64,000 nucleotides of DNA, from assembly GCA_023634235.1 (NCBI GenBank), contig JAMKCF010000003.1, positions 11,502,742 to 11,566,741 on the forward strand, in the 5' to 3' direction. This document shows positions 10,487 through 22,500 of the stretch, piece by piece (the stretch's first letter is position 1; the number at the start of each line of letters is the position of its first letter). Below the pieces are notes generated by a model. That model did no database searches and was not told where the DNA came from. It saw only the letters and a list, made by a program, of their open reading frames with translations. This DNA is from Pisaster brevispinus. Lineage: Eukaryota; Echinodermata; Asteroidea; Forcipulatida; Asteriidae. The translations under genes were made by a program, and so were the position numbers.

Positions 10487-12842
10487 TCACCTAATCCTAG
10501 AATTACATAACTTCCAAACAAAGCCCTGGGTCATTCCATTGTTCTCCATCTTGCAGCTCACTGATAAATCAACTTTATATACGTTTGTAAGGAGCCCTGT
10601 GATTGGATGTTCCTGTAGGTATAACCTGCCAGGATCACCAATCAAAACTTCCGTATCTTGGCCTACCGGATATTTCAACCAATCGACAACAGTGTTGGTG
10701 AAGTCTCGGTCATAGAACATGTCTCCGAGAAACACAACATCCCATTGCTTGTCTAAACTGCCAATCAGGTTACTTGTTGTTGTTGCTACAGTGACATTGT
10801 TCAGAGTAGCATTTAGTTGGATAGCTTGTACTGCAACTGGAAAAAAAAAAAAAAAAATCTCATGAGAAGGATTTTAAACTCAACCAAGAAAAGTCCGTTG
10901 TGGGAAACCACAAATTCACTGCAAGCCAGTCTGTTTCTTGCCATGTGACCTAGGGGCTCAGACAAAATTTCTTTTGTTTTAGCCATATTGACATTTGACC
11001 TACGGGAATCCAAAACCAATAGGCTTCTGGGAAATCTCAAGACCAATCCACACACCACGTTTGGAGTTGATATGACAAGTCCTTCTTGAGGTATCACTTC
11101 GACAACATTTATTTTCTTTTAGCCATAATGACCATGACATTTGACCTATAACAATAGGCTTCTGAAGAATCCATTGAACCAATCTATACACAGCTCTGTG
11201 TTACATACAATCTGTAGACATTCCTTTGTTTAGTGCACTTAATAAAAACGATAATCTTCAACATTGGTGAAAACACTGTGTGGATGTGTGTAACTCCACA
11301 CAGTGTTTCATGTCCTGGAAAAACCCTCAACAATGACCCAATTTTCAAAGGCGAGAGTTTGGTAGGCCTATAGTTTGATTCTTGAATTAAATAATTTGTT
11401 ATTTTTCAAAAAATGTTTTATTTTAGTTAATTAAGGGTTATATGCTGTACCTGACTGCCACGTTTCCTCTTGTTATGAACAAAAACATGATCTAACTTAT
11501 GCAAACAATACACTATTTTTGTCATAATTATTGAAAAAGAGGCAGTCCAATTTGGCATCAATACCCAAAATTCTACTTGTGAAAAATTAAAAAGTTTAGG
11601 GTTTTGTCAGAGCCAGTGAACATAAAAGCCTTCTGTTTTTCTTTAAAATTATTTTCCCCATCTGACCAACACCATCATGCACCTACTGCAATTTGTACCT
11701 GGATCAATGTCATTAGCTAGGACTGATTTGGCACCACCCATAGTTGCAGCTATGGCACTGGCACCACACCCACTACCAACATCCAAGATATGTTTGCCTT
11801 GAACAACGGCTGGATGGTCAAGGAGATATCTGCATACATCAAGACAGAACAAAACAAATTCACATTCAGTCGATGGAAAGAGTGTTGCATCCACATAAAC
11901 AGTTTCATTCTATTAATTATTTAGACCAACAATAGTACAATCATTCACACAGATCAGAGAGTGACACTTTAGTAATAACGAGTGAAGATGTGCCAGTTGG
12001 GTAACAGTAAACTTTGGCTTTGGAAAATTAATATGAACCCAATCACCACTTTTTCACTTATTTATTTATGACCAAAAATAGTTTTGCGAACCAATTACAC
12101 AACATTATGTATAGGGCCTACTGTTTTTGGTCATGACATTAACTCAGTGAACAATTGGCAGTCTAACACAGCTTCTTTCTCCTTGTCCTCGCCCCCCCCC
12201 CCCCCCCCCCCACAAACAATGTTTAGTTATGCCACTGCAAACATAAACTACTCCTCCCCCTTGAGCCCTGCCAGGCCCCTTGTTGATGCACCTTGTCAGG
12301 GTCTGCCCTCCTGGCCAGTAGAAAGCCCAGAATGGATCCGATATCCCATTCTCCTTTAAGACAGCAGAGCTTTCTTCGATGGATGCACCCCACAGACTAC
12401 AGGAGGGTGACATCAGATGCAGTGCAATCTCTGGGGTCAGATGATCTCTACTGATCTCGCTGTTGCTGAGGATAAACCGCTCAGCTGAACTTGTCGAAAT
12501 ACCACGTCTCATCATCACGTTCAAGTTATTACTCCAGTCTGCCCCACATTTTTTATGATGGACGTGTGCAAAATACTTTCTGTTTCGTTTTTGACTGTGA
12601 AAACATCCCACTTTTTGCACTTGCTGTTGGCTGTTCATCCGTAACTTTACAGGTTTTAAAGCTAGCAAAAATGAAATCTGGTTGGCATGATAAACATCCT
12701 CGGCTTTGTTGTTGTTTCGGGGTGCCTTCTCCTTCCTGCAGTGAAGACATCTTTCAGTGAAAGTTTCACTGTCTGCTTTCCCACGAAAATACCGCAACAG
12801 TTTGCCCATCAATGCAGTGTACCGATGGCTGTGATGTGTCAT
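10487..12842 (-). CDS. ETFBKMT: Electron transfer flavoprotein beta lysine methyltransferase
   Basis: Three minus-strand exons: 12842-12292, 11829-11699 and 10836-10487, with GT/AG boundaries and matching phases, 343 aa. Exon 1 ends with the family core DHLTPEIALHL, DPFWAFYWPGGQTLTR. Exon 2 carries the SAM-binding loop LDVGSGCGASAIAA and then ANDIDP. Exon 3 carries the catalytic-side motif VVFLGDMFYD and VLIGDPGR. Known: this class I methyltransferase (METTL20) sits in the mitochondrial matrix and trimethylates lysines of ETFB next to its recognition loop, lowering electron transfer from acyl-CoA dehydrogenases. The N-terminus before the conserved part is about 120 residues, longer than in human; later in-frame methionines, for example 67 codons in, may be the true start. 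The basic, acid-poor stretch fits a mitochondrial presequence. It is divergent from SWAP70. Confidence 0.9.
10837..11698. other. ETFBKMT intron 2
   Basis: Contains the hairpin-bearing dispersed repeat at 11175-11330. A poly-A run (10841-10856) gives the minus strand a long T tract next to the acceptor. Confidence 0.7.
11175..11330 (-). mobile_element. Dispersed repeat with 'AACACTGTGTGGA' hairpin, copy 1
   Basis: The hairpin arms are AACACTGTGTGGA and TCCACACAGTGTT at about 11268-11305. Read on the minus strand, the whole stretch aligns with 29040-29215, including shared TTAAGTGCAC and GGAATGTC segments. Two copies in opposite orientation within introns of different genes show that it is mobile. 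Confidence 0.65.
11830..12291. other. ETFBKMT intron 1
   Basis: Non-coding; contains a long poly-C run at about 12192-12211 that may be hard to sequence. No element is recognised. Confidence 0.6.
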
Positions 12843-13546
12843 GATTTCACCAACTTCATTGAAAATATTATTAACATGAGCTACAACATGCCAACCATGA
12901 AATAAACTAGTACAGCTATTGGCTAATCAATGTTTTTCACGTATCGTCCTCACCTCAGCCTGTGTCAGATGTTTGTTTGGGTAGCGCGCTTTAAACCAAT
13001 TGATAAACCCGGAAGTCAATTCATAGACTGGTGCTCTTTTGTATCACAACGTGAATACCCTTGCTTAAAGAAGACTTTAGATTCTAAGGTTTGTTTCATT
13101 AATTTGTAGGGGTTAATGGCAACTTTGGGGGTTAGTAAACAAATTATAAATGCGCATTGAAATAAAACAGCCTCATTAATGTACTTTTTTATTGGATTTA
13201 TTGTACAATTGTTTGCATAAAATTGTTTTATGTTGTATTTAGTTAAACTTTGAAGAAGATTGAAGTTATCAAGTTGTTCACAAAATTTTAGTACCCCTAT
13301 AAACTTTGTCGGATGATCAAACTCAAAACACCAAGCACTACCTAAAACTAAATGCGTTTAGCCTACTTTGGATCAAAAGTAGGGAATTTGCAGTTTGGGG
13401 TTGTTGGAAAACTTTCCCAGGCTGCATGCAGAAATTGCACGAAGTTTTTATTTTCACAAACCTCTCTTTTTGCAAACTGTAGACAAAAACAGAACGTTTT
13501 TAGCAGGTAACCACACATTCGACTGTGTGCGAAGACAGTGGAACTA
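12843..13546. promoter_or_regulatory. Head-to-head upstream region of ETFBKMT and SWAP70
   Basis: About 700 bp separate the two start codons, which face away from each other. I see no clear TATA box placed for either gene. 5' UTRs must lie inside this interval. A shared bidirectional promoter is inferred from the spacing only. Confidence 0.5.
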
Positions 13547-16500
13547 ATGATGGACAAAGCGGAGATTTTTAAGAGGTGGCTGTGGCACGCTTTTCACGGC
13601 ATCGACAGAAACACTGGCGCTATCGACCCCACTGAACTCAAGGTATTTAACTAGTCATTCCATTTTTTCAAGCGAATCTACCAAACTGTAAAATCTTTTT
13701 GTTGGACTTTTGGGGCAGATAAACAAAGCCTGAAACCAATGACTAAACAATAGAGTAATAGTACTAATATTAATAAACATTTTTAAAAAAAATATGATGT
13801 CAACATTTTTTCAAACAAATGTGTGAGTTACAACAACAAAATTATAATACAGTCATTTGACCAGTTCGGGATCACTTTTTGAATTCACATTGTTTTTGGT
13901 TGCAATCTCTTTGACATTTTAAACAAAAAAGTTTATCAGTTTACCTAAACATGTTATAAAACTAACCAAGTATCCACTGACAAAAAAAGATTAGTACTTT
14001 TGAAGAGGCTTTGAGAAAAGTATTGTCACCTGTTTGACCAGTTCAGGATCAGTTGATTCTATTCTGAATCAGTAGCTTGCCCTCTATTGCAAACCAATAC
14101 TCCCATTCATAAAACTGTCTCTCAAGGACAAAAACTTCACAAGTGTGTTGGCATGGACATGGACTTCCTGTCTCCAGAGAATTTCATGCAAGTGTATTCA
14201 ACAGCAGCGCAAAAATCCAGCAACAAAAACACAAAACAACAGCAAAGGCAAATGAAAAGGTGAAGCACGCCTAAAAGCAACATTGACCCAAATATCTATT
14301 CTTACAGTCGCAATTTCCTCCTCCAAGTTTCATTTTCTCACAAAAAAACAATATTCCTACAAGAATTTGTTGAAGAAATGTATCTTAAAAGCAACAAATA
14401 AACTTTCGACTGCAGCAGTAAGATTTTACCTCACTGAGTGAGTGCGGCACCATTTGACGCAATGAGAGATGCCGAGTAGTGAGTGATCCCGAACTGGTCA
14501 AGGGTACGATGCCCCCCAAAAGACGATTTCGGTAATTTCGTCTCCTAAAAAAAACAAGACGACTGCTCAGTATTTACCTGAAATATTTTTAACACATTCT
14601 AAGCATTTAACATAAATTTTATTCGCCCTGGCGTTCAAATTTTAAAGGTGAGAAGTTTTAACAGCGTTTTTCAACCAACATTTTTTTTTTAAATAATGAT
14701 CCAAATCGCAGACAAACTTCAATAAAATGGCCATAATTTATTTGTTGATGAAGTTTGGAACCTTATTTTGGGTTTGTTGGTTTATTGCATGTTATTCTTC
14801 ACATGTATCAACAGAAATTGGTAATGTGAGAAGTAACTTAATTATGGGGTTGTTGCAAAGTTGAAGTGATCCCGAACTGGTCAATGATCCCGAACTGGTC
14901 AAATGACTGTAATCAATAGCTCAACTATGGTCATGGAGGAGGCAGAAACTAGTTTTTTTTCCCTCCATTCCATGGCTCAACAGTACAAAACACTCAAGTT
15001 TTGGAGATTTGTTGAACCAAGTCACCATAGTAACCTGTGACATCACTTGTTTACACAAAAAACCTTTAGATGCAAAGCATGCCGTCGATTTCACCAAACT
15101 CTTCCTAACTTAGGATTAATCTTAGGACTTAGGACGAGTCCCAGCCTTGCACTGTAACATGTAAACCTTAAGGTTAATCCTAAGTTAGGACTAGTTACTT
15201 GTCCTAACTCAAGATAGGATTAATCCTGGCGTTTCGTGAAATTGGCTGCTGGATTTCTAGCAGGGGATACTTTGTCCACAGCTCAAATGGAAGAAACATA
15301 CAATCTTATGTGGAGATTGCACATCTGATTTTTATCAACTCTTGATATGAAGAAAGGGGGCACATCTCAACACTTGTAGTTTTTGTACAGTCTGTTATTT
15401 TTATAACTCTTGAAATTATGTGGAAGTTATGAAGAAAAAATTTAAAGTTCTCACATAAGCAGTCGCTTGACTTCTAGAAAGGCCCTGCTAGAGTGTGCCA
15501 TGTCACTATTTTTTGTACGGTCTATTGAGAAGGGGATAAATAATGTTCAGCACAATTTGAAGTTTGAGTTTTTAAATAATAATAGCACATCCCATTGGTT
15601 TCATAGGCCTAACATGCTATTTATATTTTGTTGTGGCTGGTGAAAATAGAGGTCTCAGTATCATTTGCCATAAACAGACGGGCAGTGAAAGTTTGATCCG
15701 CTATGGTTTTGATTGAAAAGAAAGTGAAATTGAAACCCACACATTATGTCTTTTCAGACAGAATCACCAAAAAGCACTTATGGTGGGTGTTGTTATGGCT
15801 GGGTACTAGAGTGAAACATGTAGCAATGCTCATTTACTTATTTTTATTTTTTTATATTTTTATTTATTTATTTTATTTTATTTTTGGGTGGGGGAGGAAT
15901 CCACAAGACGGTTAGGCTACACCGGTCGCTCAAAATGTTTACTGGACCAGAATTGTTTTTATAAGAGCAGAATTGAAATGAAATGAAATGAAAAGTACCT
16001 ACACTGTTCCCCTAACATTTAAAATTCTGTTTTGGTTTGAATGAGCACTGAGAGAAGATTTATCTAAATTCGGATTATTGACCGACAAGAAGTCTTTAAT
16101 ACTCAACAGAACTGAAAGAGATTTAACAGACTGAAAGTCAACATTTGAACAAAAACACAAGACTGCCGGACTTGTCCAGATGAGTTCACTGGCCAGATGG
16201 TAAAAAAATAATAAATCACTGGCCTCTGGCCTGCGGTCCAGTGTAAATTTCGAGCCCTGCACTGCAGTAGGCCCTAATTGCATTATGAATACAAATTCAA
16301 TGGATTAGTTCAATTCCAAAGAACTTGTGAACTGGTATAAGCAATCAGTTTGTTGACTTTTCTTGACTGCTGTCTTTAAAATGTTTGTCTGGTCAATGCC
16401 AGACTACTGAGCACGGATCATAGTCCACATTCATTTCTATTTTCTTCCTTCATGAAATGATTCGTGTTGAGTAGTGTTGAGTCTTGATTGGTGAATGATT

Positions 16501-19500
16501 AACTTAATCAGCTATTCAGAATATACTTGGATGGTGACGTCACAGGCAAAGGCCATAAACAGAAATCCAATGTGAAGAATCAAGTGGCCACTTGACAATA
16601 AAGAATGACAACAACAATGGGCGATAAACTTAGGGTGCATAAAATTTCATGTGTTAGACATGTTAGAGGTCATTCTGACCTCAACTGGAGGTCCTTGATT
16701 CCAGCTGTTTCCACATGAGTGACCTCAGATACTGCTTGGCTCTCCAATCCCTTGAAGGTTGTTGAGTTTATTTACAGACAAAACATACAGTTGGACACTT
16801 GTGTTTCAAAGAACTGACTTTGTGTACACACACAGTGTAAACAAAATGTACATAAAACATTCACATGGTTAAATCTTTTTGGTCATTTCACTGCAGTGTA
16901 TAGACCTCCAGTTGTTTTAGCATGGTTATTCTTAGCCTCGCTACCATGGGCAGTGTGCTGTACCAATACCTCTTGTCACCCACCCCTGGTGGGGATGTAC
17001 TGACATAACAATGGGCACCTGCCCTAGAAAGACTTTGGGGCGCTTGTATGGCGCTTGCAGGAGGCTTAATAAATTTAAATGTGAGTGTAAAAACTCACAT
17101 ATTTCTGACGTGGTCCCATTTCAAATAAATTTGTTGTATGGTCACCCTAAACTGCATACAGTTAGACTACATTGTATGATCAAAATCAAAGAAGAATGAG
17201 AGGGGACCAGTTGCTCTATGACTTATTCTATGATTTGATGCATCTTTTGCGGGCTACCATACTTGAGCAGATGGCCCTTTACTTTAATTGTGCCATATAT
17301 TTGCATATAAATTAACTAATTCCAGGGGTTATGAGCAAGCAGGTCATGCTGCGAAAAAGATGGCGCAGCGAGATGGATCACCCTTGAGAGCGAAGTTGAT
17401 TTATTAATCCTCCTATTATACACGTGTACACTTCCATCGACACTGGAAATTATTTGTGTGTACGTAAATTCAAACACAAGTTACTTCATGGTAAGTTTTC
17501 TCCTGCAAATTAGAATTTACGAAGAAGTTTGGTAGAACTTTGTATTCTTTACTCAGTAGGTATGGTGTATACGTGCAGTAGTGTACAATTGTCATACAAA
17601 TTCGTTGACACTTGATATCCTGATAAAAATTCTGCCTTCCTGTCCATGTCATTTCCTGTTCCTGGTTTAAAACCAAATCGTGGTCTCTTATGTCCTCAAT
17701 TCAACTTGCCAAAAATGCATGGAGTAACTCATTTTTGTTTTCTTTATAAATAGTAACCAAATAAAAGAGTGATGTTGACACACACGCTGGATAAGCAAAT
17801 TACACATCCGGTTAACATTCCATAATACATTGCATACATTTCTAGAAAATATCCGCAAGACCACTGGATTTCAATCGTAGGACTTCAACAAATACAATTT
17901 ATATTGTATTTTAGCCTTCATAATGTTGTTTGGAACAACTTTATTTTGTCATCACTTCGTTAATGTTTACATGTACATGTAGTTTTCTTGCTTCACCAAA
18001 GTACACATGTATGTGTACCAAACTGTCGAATAGACAATGATCCCTCAGTGACTAGAAATAGATTAGACAAAATCTGCTCATTGAAAAAAAATAATAATAA
18101 TTTCCTTGTTACAATTAAGTTAATTTATTACCCAGTTAGATTGTATAAATTGTACAATGTGCACATAAAATGGAAGACACACCAGAATGGGAAGTTTTAT
18201 ATACATGTAATAATACACAGTTGGCAAAACACTGAATCTGAGTTCCCCCTTTAACACTGTTCTGCTGGCCAAATGCTATTTAAAACACATTGAGGACCAG
18301 TCACAATTCTCTCTTCCAAGTGGTCCGTCTGTCTAGTTCAGTGTTGAAAAGCATCCGGTCCCTATTTGTTTGAAATATTGACGAGTGAAAAAGCTGGCGG
18401 ACCAGTGAAATGACAAGCTAACTGGTCCTGCTGGCTAGTTACTGAAACAGTTTAAAGAGCCTGTGAATACATGGCAGGCTGGCTGGTTGAAATATGAAGG
18501 CTAAGATAGCCCTGGTAGGATGCCAGTCCCCATTGCACTCCATCGTGTTGGAGGGGGGGGGAGGGAGAGGGAGAGGAGTCCAATCTGGACTGCATGTACC
18601 GCGTTTACACTTGATCCAGCAAGGGCGATTAAAGGAGGATCAGATCCTGCAAGGGTGATCAAAGGGCGATCAACAGCTAGTGTAAATGCAAGAGCGATCA
18701 GGATCTGATCCTCCTTTTTGATCCCCCTTTATTGCGGGATCAAAGGAGGATCTGATGCTGCAAGGTGGATCAAAAACAAGTGTCAACGCAAAGCAGGATC
18801 AGACCCCGCAATCTGACCCACCGACTTCCAGTCTAATCGATCGAACAGACTGGGGTGCCGAATTAAAAAAAAATAGCCTGCGTGTGCGCACAATCAGTGA
18901 CCTTGCTCAGTTGACCTGTCACACGAGCAGCAGAGCAGTGTGGAATTTCCATTGAACCGAGGCCGGGCAAAGGAGGATCAATGCGCGATCAGACTCAAGT
19001 GTAAACGCGTTAGCGATCAGTTTGATCGCCCTTGCAGGATCTGATCCTCCTTTGATCGCCCTTGCCGGATCCAGTGTAAACGTGATGCTAGGGGCTAGGG
19101 CTACCTCCTCAGGGTTATGCAATTTGATTTTCATTTCAAGGCTCACCCTTAACACTAGCTGGTCATACATTGTCTCTAGAGAAAAAACTGCTATGGGCTA
19201 CATAGTAGTAAACACCAATTCTCACCTTGCCCTGTGGGCTACTGAATTCTTTGCAGCCTACTTGTTTTTAAATGCTTATCTTCCTTTTCAGATGTGAACA
19301 ATAAATGTTTAAAATGTGTTAATTTCTGTGTGTGAATGTAACTTCATAATTGGTAAAGACTCTGAAAATTAATGGCAATAAAAACTTACTTGGTAACAAG
19401 TAACAGCAGCTTTGGATAGTATAATGCAGTTTGAGAAACATTTCACTTCAAAGTACTGTGTTTATGGAAAAAGATATCACTCTTTATCCTCAAAATTTTT

Positions 19501-22500
19501 AATCTGAGAAACGTTACTGTCAGTAATGTTTCTCAAATGTTGTATTCCTGTCAGGGATTATTCTTCCTGCATTGACAAAGTCGCTCTGGATTTTCGTCGA
19601 CATCTCATAAACGCGACCACCTTATGAGATTACATTTTCACAGGTTAGTTTGATTGTATAGGATTAAAACAATCAAACTGTTGCAAAAACCAAAATAGGT
19701 ATACTTTGCCTTTAAACTGGTTGTAATTGCTACCTTTAATACATCAGAAAGATACTTGGGGGGGGGGGCAAGTAAAATGCACAGGTGCCGGGGTTACTTT
19801 ATAAAAAGTTTTAGCACAAGGCCTGCATTCCAAGGTCTCTCTTCCCAATCCAAATCATGAATTCTGGGTTTGTTTTAAAACAGATCAGATTAATGCATGT
19901 TGGTAGTTTGAAAGCCATTTTAGGCTCTTTTTCTAAATGTGTAAAAACATACCAAGAAAAGTTTTTGAAGATTTGGAAGAATCTACATTATACATGTACT
20001 GTACAACAAATAAGGTTGGAAGACTTGTATGCATTAAATACACGTAGTGCTGGAAGCATGCATTTTTTTAAATACTGTAGCATCCCCCTATGCCAATATT
20101 TTCTTGCGAAATTTTAACTTTTTTCCGTTTTACTTCCTCTTCAATTGTGTGATTGCAAACCCAATTCTGTACAGAGGTGCAGCGTAAAAGCCCTTTCAAG
20201 TTTGTGCATGGTACAATGTTAGTGGCACAATAGCACCCCGTGACCTTTGACTGGTTGTGAACAATATCAATATTTGTGCACTTGTGCATAGCGGTGCATT
20301 CAGGAGATTTAGGCAAATGGGGAGTTCCTCCCGTGGAGTTGGGGGTCACCTCATGGAGCTCCTTGGTCACCAAAGGCTAACCATAATAGTCCTGCACCTT
20401 GTAAATCCCGGGTTTGAATTTTGTGGAAAATTTCACAAGACCTTGGGGCAGCACTGATGTGTTGTTCTTGAAAGGGCAAGGGCACCAAGCGTTTTCTCCT
20501 TTGTAGAGGGCACCTCTACAAGGCAATTGTAACTTACTATGGAAACATTTCAAGGGGCACCAAGGCAATAACCAGGGGCAACAGAGGCAATGCTTTTTGC
20601 CTTTGTTAATCATCAGGCCTGTTGGGGGCTTGTGGTTCAAAATGTTTACTTGACAAGAATTTATCTTGTATGGGTATTAATTAAGTATACTTCCTTACTC
20701 AGCAGAACTGAAAGGTGTTTATCAGACTCAAAGTCTTAGCATAATTGCTTTCTGTTCAAAATATTACAAAGCGAAGTATTGTTAAATTCAATTGGAAAAC
20801 AAGAGACTGCCCGACACTTAAATCACTGACCTTGGGCTTGCGGTCCAATTGTAAAGTTTGAGCCCTGCTACTGCTAGCGCCTAAGAAATAATAAAAAACA
20901 ATTTTGTTTTCAATGCATAAGTTTTTCCAACTTTTTTCCCTGCTTATTATATGCTTGGGTCATTAGGCTCCTCAGTTTAAAAAACTACTCTCTGAGCTCT
21001 CAGTTCATCTGCTGGGTTAGGGATGGCCAGGGCCCAGTTTCATAAAAATGTTTACCGGTAAGCATACGGTTGTGCGTTACTACAGCAGAAAAGCATCAGA
21101 CTAAAGCAAAGAAGTATATTTCATAAACGATTGAGATTTGACAGTGCGTGTGCGTATTCACAATGGATAATGCACTCGTGCGTCATTCATTTGCTTACAA
21201 GAACCGTCTGCAAGCTAGTGTGCCTTTTTCTATACTTGCTTTGCATTGTTTATGAAATGGAAACTTGCTACAAAGTTCGCTAATAAACAGGCTTGATGAA
21301 AAGGGGCCCCAGTGGATACATGTCAAATGATTAATGGTTATCTACAGTACAGGCGTGCAAATTTTCAATGGCACACCTGATAGTTTCACAGCTGGGCTGT
21401 TGACAATTTGTAAACAATGTAAAAGTCTTGCTGTGCCTGCCACTTTCCGCTTTCCTTTACAAACTGCAGTTGCATGCCCGACAGTGTAATAGGGATTAGA
21501 TTTTCATTTGTAATTTTCTTGAGGCTGGTTGCGAAGAAGGAGCTTCCAGTAAAACAAAATTTGACAAGTGATTTTTTCTTTATGTACCAAAATTGTAGTA
21601 AGATAACTTTTTCTAATGCTGTGTTCACATTTTCTTTTGTGAAATCCAAACAGGTTTTGACAGCCCACGTTGCAGCCTCGTTGGGGGCTCACAACAACGG
21701 CAGCATTGCTGGTAAAGTAGGCGAGAAATTCAAGTGTGACAGTACCGGGTCCATCTGCTTCAACTCTTATCTGGACTTTCTCAAGGAGCAGGACTTCCTC
21801 CAGAATGACAAGGTAAACGCCAAGAAGCTCGAAGACACCTGCTGGATGCTGAGCATCAAGAAGTATGAGACCCGGGACAACAAGATCGTTGCTAACCCGG
21901 AGCTTAAGAAACTCTGGCAAATCTTCAACTTTCTGGCTGAGCCAGAGACGTACCCTGTGAGCATCGATCGGGAGGAGATGGCCCTTTTGATGGAGAAACT
22001 TGTGCTGGCCCTCGGGATGAAGTGGGACATGACCCACTTTGAGTATGTCACCAAGGACCTGAAGATGTTCACCTTCAACAAGATGCTGTGTTGCTATGAG
22101 TCGACGTTCGCTAAGGGGATGGACAAGGCGTCCATCGCAGAGGCAGTGATAGAAGTTTATGAAGAGATTATTGAGGAGGTGGAGAAAAAGGTATTTCTGT
22201 GTATATTTCAGGGTTCTTAAGATTGTTAATGATAACACTAAAGGAAGACAGGTCTGGAATAGCAATCCTTTCTTTACCACAGGCAACATTTGTCAACTCC
22301 ACTCACCACTTCTTCCCTAATAATACTATTGGGACCTTAGTCCAGTAAGATCACACACACAAAGCACTCAAGCATGAACACACACAAAAGTTAATTTATA
22401 AAACAATTGGACAATCTTACAATGGGTGGAAAGAATCGGGGCTTCAATTTTGGGGAAAATGTTAAGGAAGTTTTGATATGGTTTTCACGGTTTTGGGGTG

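Larger units (their letters stand above)
13643..21653. other. SWAP70 intron 1 (8 kb)
   Basis: Holds a Tc1/mariner-type non-autonomous element (13850-14909), MITEs at 15088-15245, 15930-16270, 18251-18446, 20460-20625 and 20637-20880, and the GATC-rich foldback at 18602-19082. A short hairpin (TGAGAAACGTTACTG and its near complement) is at about 19504-19534. First introns often carry enhancers, but none can be identified here. Confidence 0.7.

Noticed and set aside
12084..12760. Plus-strand frames across 12084-12905
   Set aside because: Antisense to ETFBKMT exon 1, whose minus-strand reading matches the methyltransferase family.
21504..22289. 261-codon minus-strand frame
   Set aside because: Antisense shadow of SWAP70 exon 2, which has family residues and correct splice signals on the plus strand.
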